From Chaetomium olivaceum (Eukaryota > Ascomycota > Sordariomycetes > Sordariales > Chaetomiaceae), in assembly GCA_039881045.1 (NCBI GenBank), contig JAYWVB010000008.1, forward strand, positions 124,001-188,000: a DNA stretch of 64,000 nucleotides. The letters run 5' to 3'. This document shows positions 1 through 10,570 of the stretch, piece after piece (within the stretch, counting starts at the first letter, position 1; each line of letters starts with the position of its first letter). The notes under the pieces were generated by a model. The model was given only the letters and a program-made list of their open reading frames with translations. It was not told where the DNA came from and made no database searches. Made by a program: the position numbers and the translations under genes.

Positions 1-3
1 ACC

Positions 4-2113
4 ATGACTACCATCGGCCTTCTTTTGGGCCTAGCAGCGTCGTACATCGGAACAATGGACGCGCTTATGACGCGCCTCCTGTCTGTCCACATCACGCGCA
101 TGCTACCCCGTGGGGCGGCTGACCTCAATCTCTCGACGGCCACACAAACTACTGGCGTCATGGGTATTGGGTTGGTTTACTGCAACAGCCAACACCGGCG
201 CATGAGCGAGATTATGCTATCAGAGATTGAGCACGTCGGTAATGAGGAGGAAGAGGAAGGCTCGATTCGCGATGAAAGCTACCGACTGGCGGCCGGGTTT
301 GCACTCGGTTTCATCAACCTCGGCAAGGGCGGCGACCTCAAGGGCCTACGGGATATGCAGCTCACGGAAAAGCTGCTGACTGTGGCGACGGCGACCAAGA
401 GGATGGAACTTGTCCACGTCCTCGACTGGTCAGCTGCCGGTGCCGTGGTAGCAATCGCGCTCATCTACATGAAGTCAGGAGACCAGATCGTAGCGCGCAA
501 GATTGACGTCCCTGACACCCTCTTGCAATTCGACTACGTCCGACCGGATATCCTACTCTTGAGGACAGTTGCGAAGAATCTGATTCTCTGGAATGAGATA
601 GATCCCACGTTTGAGTGGATCCAGGATAGCCTACCCCTGGAGTACAGGCCGAGGTATCAACTAACAGCCGTGGTCGAGCTGCGAAGTCGAGACCTACCTT
701 TCTTCTCCATTCTTGCCGGCCTTTGTTTTTCGTTAGGCTTGCGCTTCGCTGGGTCGGCCAACGTCAGGGTCCGAGATCTACTCATACATTATCTCGACCA
801 TTTCATCCGCATCGGACAAATCCCCGTCAGCAACTACGACAACGAATTAGCCCGAAATAATGCACGCATGTGCATGGACTCGTTGGCGCTGTCTTGTGCC
901 ATGGTGATGGCCGGGACAGGAGACATCATCGTTCTCCGCCGGCTCCGCGCCCTCCACGGCCGAGACGACACCACCACCTCCTACGGCAGCCACCTCGCCG
1001 CCCACCTCGCCATCGGCGCCCTCTTCCTAGGCTCGGGAACCGCCACATTCAGCACCACCGACCTAGCCGTTGCCGCCCTCCTCGTAGCCTTCTACCCCCT
1101 CTTCCCCGCCAACGTCCAGGACAACCGCTCCCACCTCCAAGCCTTCCGCCACTTCTGGGTCCTCGCCACCGAACCGCGCTGCCTTGTCACCAAGGACCTA
1201 GTCACCAACCAACCCCTCAACCTCCCCATCCTCATCCGCCTACGCCCAGGCTCGCCCTCGGCCGCCGCCGCCGCCTCCCAAACACTAACCAACGACCCGG
1301 CCGACCCGGACGCCATCACCCTGCGCCGCCAGACCCCCTGCCTGCTCCCGCCGCTCGACGATATCGCACGTGTCGATACCGACGCCAAAGCGGCCGGTTA
1401 TTGGGACCTATCGGTGCCGTTTGCTGATAACCCCAGCCTCAAGGCGGATTTCCGCCGCTGCCAGACTGTGTACCTGCGCCGGCGGCCGGCTGATGAGGGG
1501 ACTTTCCCCGCGACGCTGCGCGCGCTGGCGGGTGGGGCGGTGGATGAGGCCGCTGCGCTGACGGTGGAAGCGGGTGCTGGTGGGGAGCAGAAGAAGCGGG
1601 AGCCGCCGCTGCGGTGGGTGTTTGGGCTGGATGCGCTCGCGGACTTGTCGCTTGCTGAAAGGGGAATTGTGTTGGATTTGTTTGGGTCGGGGGGTGGAGT
1701 TGGGGAGGGGGAAGGGGCGAGCACGTCGGTCGATGCGAGGTTGGTGCTGAGGGCTGGGGTGGAAGGGGTGGGCGGGTGGTCGAGGGATCGGTTGTTGGGG
1801 TTGAGGCTGTTGTTTGAGTGGGCGGAGAGGAGGGGCGTGTTTGCTGAGGGGAAGAGTGCCGGTGGTGGTGCGGTGGAGAAGCAGCAGTCCGCTGCTGCTG
1901 CTGCTGAGGGAGGGAAGGGGAGGAAGGATAAGGGTAAAGGGAAGAAGACTGCGTCGGGGGGGGGAAGAAGAAGGTTTCGATGGGGGCCGCGCTGCATGAG
2001 GAAGCGGAGAAGAAGGCGGATGAGGTTGGGCCGGGGAGGCGGCGTGGTGGTTGAAGGATAGTGCCATTGATGAGCTGAAGGGGAAGACGTGGCTTGCTGG
2101 AAGGGAGGGGTGA
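4..2113 (+). CDS. APC1: Anaphase-promoting complex subunit 1, C-terminal part
   Basis: Scaffold subunit of the APC/C ubiquitin ligase, which drives exit from mitosis in the nucleus. The gene runs off the left edge, so only about the last 690 residues are here. Hydrophobic, alanine/glycine-rich helical segments (for example GIGLVYCNSQHRR, AAGFALGFINLGKG, HLAIGALFLGSG) match the proteasome/cyclosome repeat region of APC1, followed by a charged C-terminal domain. The main frame stays open to 2061, but after a run of nine G at 1956-1964 it reads only arginine/glycine. Shifting one base there, and again in a four-G run near 2030, gives an acidic helix and then a tail containing WWLKDSAIDELKGK that stops at 2113. 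That ending looks native, so the listed end follows the shifted frame. Family is fairly sure; the exact C terminus is inferred. Confidence 0.85.
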
Positions 2114-3001
2114 CTGCCCGGTGAGGGACAAGGGATAGGTTAGAGCATGTATTTCGGCTGATATCCTAAGGCACATTGAAGGTAGAGTTATCGACGTGTT
2201 CCTTGGTGTGTGGTGATCATTCCATGACCATTGGGCATGTGCTGTTGGTGACTGGCGAAGTTGTGCTCGGCCTATTCTAGAGGCTACAAGATTAGCACAA
2301 GCACGCACACACACATTTATTTTATTTGCCGGCAGCTGAGCTGGAGAGCCACACATCCTATTTCAACAATACATTTCCAAAATATTCCCTAATCTCCGAG
2401 AAGCTTGCGCACAGTTCATAAGTTCTAGCTTATGCCGTCTCCGTGTGTAAGTACCTAGTTAGGACTAGTTTTGGGCACTGCGTTGTCTACTAGCTCATGG
2501 GCCATGTCGCCATCACACCACAGAGTCAGTCACACAAAGAAAAAATCCGTGAACATAGATTGAAATTAGGGATTGTGCAAGTTCCCTGCCATCGAGAGCC
2601 TTGCCGACAGCCTCAAGCCTCATTATCACCCTAGCCGCGCGAGTGCCCCAATCAAAGTGGTTACCATACTCCAATCTTGATAAAATGGGGTGTAGCACAC
2701 ACTTATACGTTCAATTAAGCGCTGTGGCAATGCAACTAGCGTTTCTGCCGTATGCAGCAGAAACGTCGTTTCTATAAACAGCACCTCTCGCTAGCCCCTG
2801 ACTCCCGGGTAACCGCGTCGTTGCTTTGCCAGCTGTGCGCATGTAAGTTGATAAAGAGGGCTCTCACCTGCTAACCTAGCATGCCACGGCGCGGTATCCC
2901 AACAAAAACCACCTACCTACCTTACCTCCCTCGTATTGTTCAAGCCTCGGAAAGTCTTGCAAACTTACACCCACCCGTCAACCCCCTAATAGCGTCACAG
3001 G
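2114..3001. other. Intergenic, no gene seen
   Basis: No convincing coding sequence. It holds the APC1 3' flank and the promoter of the gene starting at 3002. A perfect 9-bp inverted repeat (2740-2748 against 2757-2765, 8-nt loop) could form a small hairpin. Confidence 0.6.
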
Positions 3002-4204
3002 ATGGCCTCCAAGACCGGGCTACTTGGTAGGCCGCTATGCCTCCTTTTTTTTTTCCAGGCACTAGTCCTTGCCGTCGAGACTGTCAGCCAATTCGGGGAG
3101 GATTGGCCCCATTCCTGCGTCCGGTATTGTCTTGGCAGTTGGCCTAACATGTACGACAATGTCGGAGCTGCGCTCCAGTGCGGCCCCTTCTACAATGAGT
3201 GTTACTGCGCCACGGCGGCAGCGTCTGCATCGAAGGCCACATCCTTTCTGAGATCATGTGCATCGGCGTCGTGCAACGGCGGCGACCTCACCGTCGACCT
3301 CTCGGCGATGGAGTCCAAGTACGCGTCGTATTGCCTGGAGAACGGCTTCACACAACCGGGATCTACCGCATGGTACAATCCTTCCGCCACGGAAACTCGT
3401 GCTCCGGCTCCGGGTAGCACCGGGGAGACGGACCCCGGCCCGGCTTCCATCACGACACGGCTCTCGGTAGTCACGCAAACGACAGCATCTGACTCCGGTG
3501 GCGACTCGTCTACACAGCCGTGGGGTAAGTTCCTGCTTCCGCTTGCGGTGGTGGTGGCTGCACTCCTACTGCAGGTACTGTAATCCCCGGGTGCTGCTTG
3601 TTGTATGGCCGTTCTGACTCGGAGGGTGCAATGCACCATACCTACCTTAGTGACCACCGTCGACGCTACTTCCACAGTCTGGGTCGACGCTGCCGGCTCT
3701 GCCGTCTCCGCCCCGTCACACGACCGCAACCAGAACACTCTTTCCCTGGGCCTGGGACTTGGCTTGGGACTCGGGATTCCCTTGGCTCTCGCAGTAGCAG
3801 GTTTCGGAACATGCATATGCATTCGGAGAAGACGCAGAAGACAACTATGGAACCCCAACGCTGTGCCCTTCCCACCAATAGTCGATGAACCCGTAGTCTC
3901 TCAGTCACCCCTCACACGAAAACCGGTCGCGGCGACCGCAGGCACGACGCAAAGTCTGTCTAGTACGCCTGGGACGCGGGAGCTGGAAGGCAGCCGGGGC
4001 ATACACCGGGAGCTGGGCGAGACAGGGCTGCACCCGTTTCCGAATAGAACCCCTGGCCCGCCCGTTCTAGTCCCTGGGCAGCATACACTGCACAATGTGG
4101 GTAGACAGACAGAACTCCCAGGAGGCCCACCGCCTCAGTACTATCAGCCGGTGGCGGTCAGCCCTGGGACGCCGACAGGTCGTGATCGTTGGGAGATGCC
4201 GTAA
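3002..4204 (+). CDS. CFEM-like cysteine-rich type I membrane protein
   Basis: Two exons, 3002-3524 and 3651-4204, give about 358 residues. The intron has donor GTAAGT, a CTGAC branch and acceptor CTTAG, and joining it keeps the frame. Order: hydrophobic signal peptide (residues 1-25); a domain with eight cysteines (SCVRYC, QC, ECYC, SC, SC, YC) resembling the CFEM module of fungal surface proteins; a Ser/Thr/Pro-rich stalk; one glycine/leucine transmembrane segment encoded near 3745-3815; an Arg-rich stop-transfer stretch (RRRRRR); and a proline-rich cytoplasmic tail. The layout suggests a cell-surface sensor or adhesin, but no ligand or pathway can be read from it. If the intron is kept, the protein ends at 3583 after a short hydrophobic tail (see findings). 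CFEM assignment is by cysteine pattern only. Confidence 0.7.
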
Positions 4205-4741
4205 GGGGCTACGTGGAGTTGTCTGCCTGGAATGCTTTGAACTACGCAAGTAGCTAATAATTATGGTCTGAAATATGAAGGTTTCAACAGTGTATAGAAA
4301 TAGCACCTAAAAGAACAGGCCATAGCGCGGGATGTAATGTGATTGTGATGGCGTGTACTGTCATGTCAGTCTGCCATGCTTCTGCTATTTCTACCCCCAA
4401 ATCCTTCGTATCATCACATCGAGCATATCTCCGCTTGCGGTTTGTTTTGTGTATAGGCAGCTAATGCCATCAGTCTAAACCGCGTCTTACGAAGACGCCT
4501 CAAGACGCAGGCGTGGCGAAATTTGGTCCAAGACGCCAGACGCGGAGGCGGAACCAAACAGGCCCTTTAAAGCCCAAGGCCAGCCCATGGCTTTAGCGGT
4601 ACCACGTGCCCTTCATTTCGCGCCTATCCCGGCCGCCAATTCGGGGCTGAAAAATGGGAGTCAGGCAGCAATGGTTGATGAGAGAGACACCTCATATGCT
4701 TCTGCCGAAGAATTTGGGATTCTGGCCTCCAAGTTTAAGCC
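4205..4741. other. Intergenic with AAGACGC-type short repeats
   Basis: Spacer and promoter of the HET-domain gene. Between about 4490 and 4550 the heptamer AAGACGC and close variants recur several times in both spacing and context. No gene seen. Confidence 0.5.
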
Positions 4742-6638
4742 ATGGACGCCGACCTCTGCTGGCTCTGCAAACAGCAGGTTTCCGGCCCGGATTCCCTGGA
4801 GGGCAAGCCGGACTCCCAGGTGCTCGCTAAAGATTTTGGCGCAGGCAGTAGCTGCCCTTTTTGCGCTTTGGTTCAGGAAGCAGCAGCTGTCATTCAGTCA
4901 GAAGCCAGCAATGCAGACAACATCACTGATGTCGTTTTCGACCTATCGTGGGATAGTCCTGATATAGTCATCGAGCCAACTTACCGGAGCAAAGGGCAGT
5001 CTAGCGACTCCAGTCGGTACCAGCTGTACGCAAATGGAGGTGATTTTTTACCGACATCGCATAGACTCCTGCTCCCACTCCAGTCTTGCTAATTGCCAAC
5101 TAGATGTCGGTATTCCCCCCGTTTTCGACGGGATTCGACGTGGGTACAATTATCCAGCCGACACCGGATCCGACCAGACAGTTTCATGGGTGAAAGGAGA
5201 GCTACAGAAATGCCTCTTAGAGCATGTCCATTGCTTGAGCATGACGGATAAACCCCTTCCTACGAGGGTTCTTGACCTTGGGACGCCCAAGATGGAGAGT
5301 AGACCTGACGCGGATGTCCGACTCTGCGAAACCGGCGGCATAGTCTCCCGCTATCTGTGCCTTAGTCATTGTTGGGGATCCTCCCAACCACTGCGCACCA
5401 CCAAGTCGACACTAGAATCTCACAAATCTGGAATTTCTTGGTCAAATCTGCCCAAGAACTTCAAACACGCCATCTCATTCGCGCGCCGACTTGGTTTCCA
5501 ATACATTTGGATCGACTCGTTCTGCATTGTCCAAAATGACGATGAAGACTGGGCAAGGGAGGCAGCTAGGATGTACTCAATCTACCAAAACGCAACGCTT
5601 GTCATCGCTGCCTCGATAGCCTCCGGCGCCGACGATGGCTTTTTTTTCAAGCGACCCCTCGCTAGCGTGGCGCAAAGAATTCCCACATTCGGTAAACGAC
5701 AAGCCCTTGCGGTTCAGTTTGCGCAATGGACGTACCAGAACTGATCTCAACTCTTTGCCGATATCGAAGCGGGCGTGGACCTTCCAGGAGCATTTCCTTC
5801 CTCAGCGTGTTCTGCACTTCCTCCCTGCGCAGGTCCTTTGGCAGTGCAGAGAGACTGTGTCGGGCGAATTTGGCGACCCAGTGTCGGGTGTGCTGTCCCA
5901 TTCGACCAGTGACTCTTGGTGGAATATCGTGCGGGAATACTCGAAGCGACGGCTTACGTTTGCAAAAGATAAGCTGCCCGCATAGCGGGACTTGCAAAAC
6001 TCATCCACGAAGCAGATCCCGGCCGTGGAAAGTACCTTGCGGGGCTTTGGGAAAATACGCTGCTTAGTGATCTTTGCTGGGAGACCAAAACGCGGAAGTC
6101 AAAGCCTGAGGTGTGGCGCGCCCCATCGTGGTCCTGGGTGTCCATTGATAGTCCCATATGGGGCATCGGTCACTGCAATCCTGAGTATGTGAAAGTTCTC
6201 GAGGCCAAGTGCGTACCCAAAGGGGATGCTTATGGAGAGCTGCTTTCGGGGCATATCGTCTTATCTTCGGTTTTTGAGTTGCTTCCAGTGCGCCTGCGAC
6301 GAATGAAAGCTAGCGAGAATGAGATTGGGGACTTTCAAGAATATTTTCACGCAGGAGCGCTGGACGAAGAGTCATGGGTGTTTGTTGAGATGGATTATCT
6401 CTGGGAAAAAACACCGCAGTGGGTTGACATTGGTTTGGGGCACTTAGTGCACGAAGCAAAATTCTTCTTGCTGTATTTGACCGGCAGTAAGGAGCATCGG
6501 TGGACTTGTATACTTCTGAAAGCTACAGCGGAGCAGGGAAACACTTTCGAGAGGGTTGGTTACAAACACGATATACAAGGCCGTGACTCGGCGGCCTTCG
6601 CTCCACGCCTCGGCGAAACACTTATCAAGATTACATAG
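4742..6638 (+). pseudogene. HET-domain (heterokaryon incompatibility) protein, frame broken twice
   Basis: HET (PF06985) proteins are candidate allorecognition and cell-death regulators in filamentous fungi. Exon 1 is 4742-5039, intron 5040-5103 (CTAAT branch, TAG acceptor), exon 2 from 5104. The N terminus carries a CWLCK...CPFC pair typical of HET proteins. The HET core reads YLCLSHCWG, then FQYIWIDSFCIVQ, then ARMYSIYQNATLVIAAS. At a run of eight T (5640-5647) the frame shifts by one; using seven T continues into FFSSDPSLAW and KRAWTFQEHFLPQRVLHF, the usual end of the HET domain. Near 5982 a missing base shifts it back into AIAGLAKLIHEADPG and WRAPSWSWVSI, then a 3' region stopping at 6638. 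Either a recently broken gene or two assembly errors; the rest of the frame is well kept, with no other stops. Confidence 0.8.
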
Positions 6639-7398
6639 TCAGCACTCCTGGGTATTTTTCTGTCACTTTGTTCTTCGAAACGATGCTTCAATGACGCATA
6701 GCCTGGCAAGGCATCTTCGTACCAAACATCTCCGGAGGCGATAATAGTTAGGGAACAGTTGATTTACGTCAAACCAGGCAAAACTACCTGAAGCCAACAA
6801 ATAAGAGCCACTGCAGATCAATGTGTTGGACATATATTGGAGGACGATGTTAAGGCAACCCAGGCCCAAGCCCCCAGCTTTGTTGGATATGTCCCGCACG
6901 TCGCAGAGTGAGACAGGCACGGTCAAGGTAACCAGGTGTATGAAATAGCAGGTGAGCAAGATGACCGCGTGCAGTTATTACCGGACTCGAGCAAGTATAC
7001 ACAGAGCTCAGGAAGGTAGGACGTCTGCGGGGTGAATTTCTTGAATTGAACCATTAACCGTAAACCTTTTCATGTGCCGCCGAGGTATATGTACATCGCT
7101 GCTCGTCTCTCGCTGTCACGGCATAGTAATATGGCCGCCGCCATTGCACGATGTCTACCGCCACCAGCCCCCGGACCACCCATTCCCTCTACCAAGCCAC
7201 ACGATCAGTTGGGAAATTCCAATTCCCAAGGCCAGGCGCCTCAAGGTATTCTACGTGGCGGCCGAATACCGGGCACTTGCTCCGGTTCCGCGCAGCCCAC
7301 CGCATTCGGGCGGCTCGTCTAGGGAGGTCGCGTATTCCCGATTCCACGGCCGGCGGAACGGGCTCCAGCTATTTCTCCTCGGTTTTCGATTCCTGTTC
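6639..7398. other. Intergenic, no gene seen
   Basis: Tail-to-tail spacer between the HET gene and eIF3e. Short open frames here have no recognisable features. Confidence 0.5.
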
Positions 7399-8799
7399 CT
7401 ACTTCGCAATCGCCGCCGTCAGGACCTGCGTCCTGAAGAAGCCACCCTTCGTCTTCTCGATGACCTGCTGATACACGGAGCTTGGCGGGTGGTTCATGAC
7501 GACTGTGCCCTCCTTATAGTCAATCTTGGCGTCAAGCCTGGTGTCGCGGATGAGGTTAACAATCCACTTCTCGGCGGCTTCCGCGTTGAGACCCAGCCGC
7601 GCGCTAAGGTCCTTCAGCGAGATGCGGGCGTGGATCTTGCAGTAGCTCTCGAAGATCAGGTGCCTCGCCGAGTCGACAAAGTCGTCGGCATGGGCGAGCA
7701 GGAAGAAGTCACTGCGGAGCACCTCCTCGGCCAGCACGAGCTGCCGCTGGGCCTCCTCAAAGTCGAAGTCGATGGCCAGAGCGTGCACAAAGCGGGTGAC
7801 GGGGTCCTGGTACTCGTACGCCTCCTGCTTTACGATGCGTACAATATCCTTCATTTGCTTCTGGTGGATGCCGGGGTTCTTGGCGCGCCCACGGTTTGTG
7901 ATGACAGCGACGGCGAGATATCGGAGGATCCAGGGGCAGTTGGCCTGGATGGTGTTGATGTAGCCGGCGTTGAAGAACAACTCGAGGATCGGCTCGCGGG
8001 CCTTCTCGAAGTTGAAGAGGGGGAACAGGGCCCAGTGGGTGAGGGCAGTCCGGTGTTGCAGCTGCGCAAGCGGGTTCTGCGACAGCTTGGTGTCGATGGT
8101 CTCGCGCACTTTTACGAGCTCCTCCATTGCCGATTCCCAGTTCATGGTGAGGATCTCGCAGGCCAGCCGACCCCATGTTGCGAACGCTACCTTGTCGTTA
8201 TCGGTGGAGAGGACGCGGAAGCGGTAAAGCATCTCGGATGCATCGCCGTAGTTACCGCAGCTGTATTGGAGGTTGCCGAGATCAAAGAGGGCGTTCACCA
8301 TCTCCATCGTGACCTGTCACCTCGCGCGTCAGCATCCCGCCCCGCAGACCTCAAGCAAAGAAAGCCCTACCTGGTGTTCCTTCTTCAAAAAGTCCAAGTT
8401 GGCCACCTTGTCACTTCTAAGGTTGTTGACCACGTCCTCCCGCTCCAAAAGCTCGATGATCTTGCTGGTCTGCTGCTCGTAGTTCTGGAGCTGGCTGAAC
8501 ACTTTTTGCTTCTTGTCGGCGAACTCGGCGGGGGCCTCCTCGACACCGGCGAGCTCGCAGTAGAGGTTGGCGACGTAGTCGGTCATGTTGGAGTTCTTGA
8601 GTAGCGAGTATTTGGCCTGTGTGATCTCGCGCGCCTTGGCCTCATCCTTGACGACGCCGCTCTCCTCATCGATTAGTTGGCTGGCGCTGAACTCCAGCAG
8701 GGGGAAAATCATGTGACGATCGAGGTTCTGGGCGAGCTTGAGCATCAGGTCGTACTCGGACACGGCGACGTCGCCGTTAGCGTTCGGTGCGGAGGCCAT
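7399..8799 (-). CDS. INT6: Translation initiation factor eIF3 subunit e (INT6)
   Basis: Subunit of cytoplasmic eIF3, which binds the 40S ribosome during initiation. Two exons, 8371-8799 and 7399-8313, separated by a 57-nt intron with donor GTAGGG and acceptor CAG. The product is about 447 residues, the normal length for fungal eIF3e. The N-terminal segment (YDLMLKLAQNLDRHMIFPLLEF) is the family's conserved start. The C-terminal half has helical repeats and a PCI/winged-helix region (ISLKDLSARLGLNAEAAEKW). The start is the only early ATG and gives MASAPNANGD, a plausible short leader. The frame is intact. It shares a 478-bp divergent promoter region with mL49. Confidence 0.95.
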
Positions 8800-9277
8800 G
8801 ATTGCGCTGTGGTGATGTGTATGATATTCGGTGGTGGTCGTGGAAAAGAAAACTATCTCGAATAACCGACTCGGGGCGGGGTTTTCCTAGGTTACTCGGG
8901 CACGGCCAAGCGAGAGTCTTGTGTCGGGTGTGCAGGGGAATGGAGAGGCCCGAAGAGCAGCGCGCAAAACCGCCAATTTTCCGATTGAGGGCGTCTTTTG
9001 ATCTTTGGTGGGGTCAAAATTTGGAAAGTATGAATCCAACCGTGGGCTGGGCGGGCAGCCAGTGCGCGGGTCCCAAGCTCCAGGCCCAACCCCACAATTT
9101 CGACGAAAGGCATGAAGCACCGGCGAATCATTCTGCCGCAACCCGACAATTTTTCGAGCTGGCGGATGCCGGATTGGGAAAGCGGTCCAAGTTTGAATTG
9201 GGGAACCTCGAGAAGAATCCTGAGCAGCGCGACACCACAGCCGACCGATCGACTGCGCCAGCACACCACAAGTCACA
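8800..9277. promoter_or_regulatory. Divergent promoter region of eIF3e and mL49
   Basis: Spacer between two head-to-head housekeeping genes. The pairing suggests a shared bidirectional promoter; no specific factor site is claimed. Confidence 0.45.
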
Positions 9278-9873
9278 ATGTTACGCCCAACAACCCTCCT
9301 CCGGGCATTCGCGGCCCCGTCACGGCTGGCCCTCCCGAAAACCGCCCCCCCATCCATAATAACCCTCGCCGCCCGGCACTACTCAACACCCTTCGAAGCT
9401 GCCTCCCCAGCACCGACAGCGACGACAACTCCAACCTCCCCACCACCACCCTCCCCCTCACCCGCCCCAGAAACCGCCGCACCCACCCCAACCGCCACAT
9501 CCCACCCCTACACCGTCCGACGCACCCCGTCCAACCAACTAGCCGTGTACCAGCTGGCCAAGCGCGGCGGCAACAAGAAGCTGACGCTGATCAAGAAGGT
9601 GGAGGGCGACCGGACACGGTTCCAGTCGGCGCTGGCGCAGGAGCTCGGGGTGGAGGAGAAGGCGGTGGTGGTGAATAATCTCACGGGGCACGTTATTGTC
9701 AAGGTGAGTCGACTCTTGCATGCGTGCGGTCCTGCTATGGTGTGCGAGTGGAAGGATTGGAAGGAGGGGCAAAGGGGGAGTGAGTGAGTTGGATGGTTGC
9801 TGACGTGGTGGTGGTTTTATAGGGCCATCAGAGGGATGCGGTGACGAAGTGGTTGGAGAAGCAGGGCTTTTGA
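9278..9873 (+). CDS. IMG2: Mitochondrial large-subunit ribosomal protein mL49 (Img2)
   Basis: Component of the mitochondrial 54S ribosomal subunit. Exons 9278-9703 and 9823-9873, with a 119-nt intron (donor GTGAGT, acceptor TATAG), give 158 residues. The first 35 residues are Arg/Ala/Ser-rich without acids, a typical matrix-targeting peptide ending near AARHYST, followed by a Pro/Thr-rich linker. The conserved C-terminal domain runs from YTVRRTPSNQLAVYQLAKRG through VNNLTGHVIVKGHQ to a terminal WLEKQGF. Without splicing the frame reads into the intron, so the 17-codon last exon is needed. Confidence 0.9.
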
Positions 9874-10570
9874 AGACACCGTCTAGAGCGGGTAAGAGAA
9901 GTTACAGACCATCCGCCGATGAGGGCATATTAAGCGTGTCGAATGGTTGAATGCGTCCATCTCGCGGCTATGCAGAGGGCGATACACTTCACCAGGGAGG
10001 ACGAGGTGTACACCATAGAGTTATGCGTCAATCTCCTGGCCGAGACTGGGATTAAAACGCTCAACAAGGCAGGTATGGGCGTTGATATGGGTAGAGGACG
10101 AGATCGTGTTCTTTCGACGCTCACGGGTTGGACAGCCGTCGACTTATTGTACAATTACCGCTGTATAAACTACTGTGTAAACCGCCACCGACCACTCACT
10201 CCGGCAGGATAAAAGGCCTCCTTTGAAATGTACACCCCAATACCAACCCATCGATATAATACCACATGCTATGAAACTACCAGAGCCGATAAACACCAGC
10301 ACATTGCGCGCCCCGCGCCTGGTCTAGCAGACTGCTATATCGCCACCACCGCACTCCGATTCTATGTCATCCAACTCGTCATTTTCCAACAACAGCACTC
10401 GTACAGCAGCGGCCAGCCAGGCGGGAAAAACTTGCCGCCCATCCAAGGACACAGTTGCACCACCCCTCTCGAGAAGTCGAAGCCCGAAAATCGCCTCAAT
10501 TACGCAAATACATGCTCGCTTGCTAAACGAACGCCGAACTCCAACTACTTTAGTGTCGCACCCGCGTCAC
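9874..10570. other. Intergenic, no gene seen
   Basis: Tail-to-tail spacer between mL49 and SWI1. Only short open frames lacking features; presumably 3' UTRs. Confidence 0.5.

Noticed and set aside
1439..2356. 305-codon minus-strand frame rich in Pro, Ser and His
   Set aside because: Antisense to APC1; composition is what reverse-complemented GC-rich coding DNA gives.
7072..8604. 510-codon plus-strand open frame
   Set aside because: Antisense to eIF3e, whose exons are certain; the translation is a valine/leucine-rich shadow with no domain.
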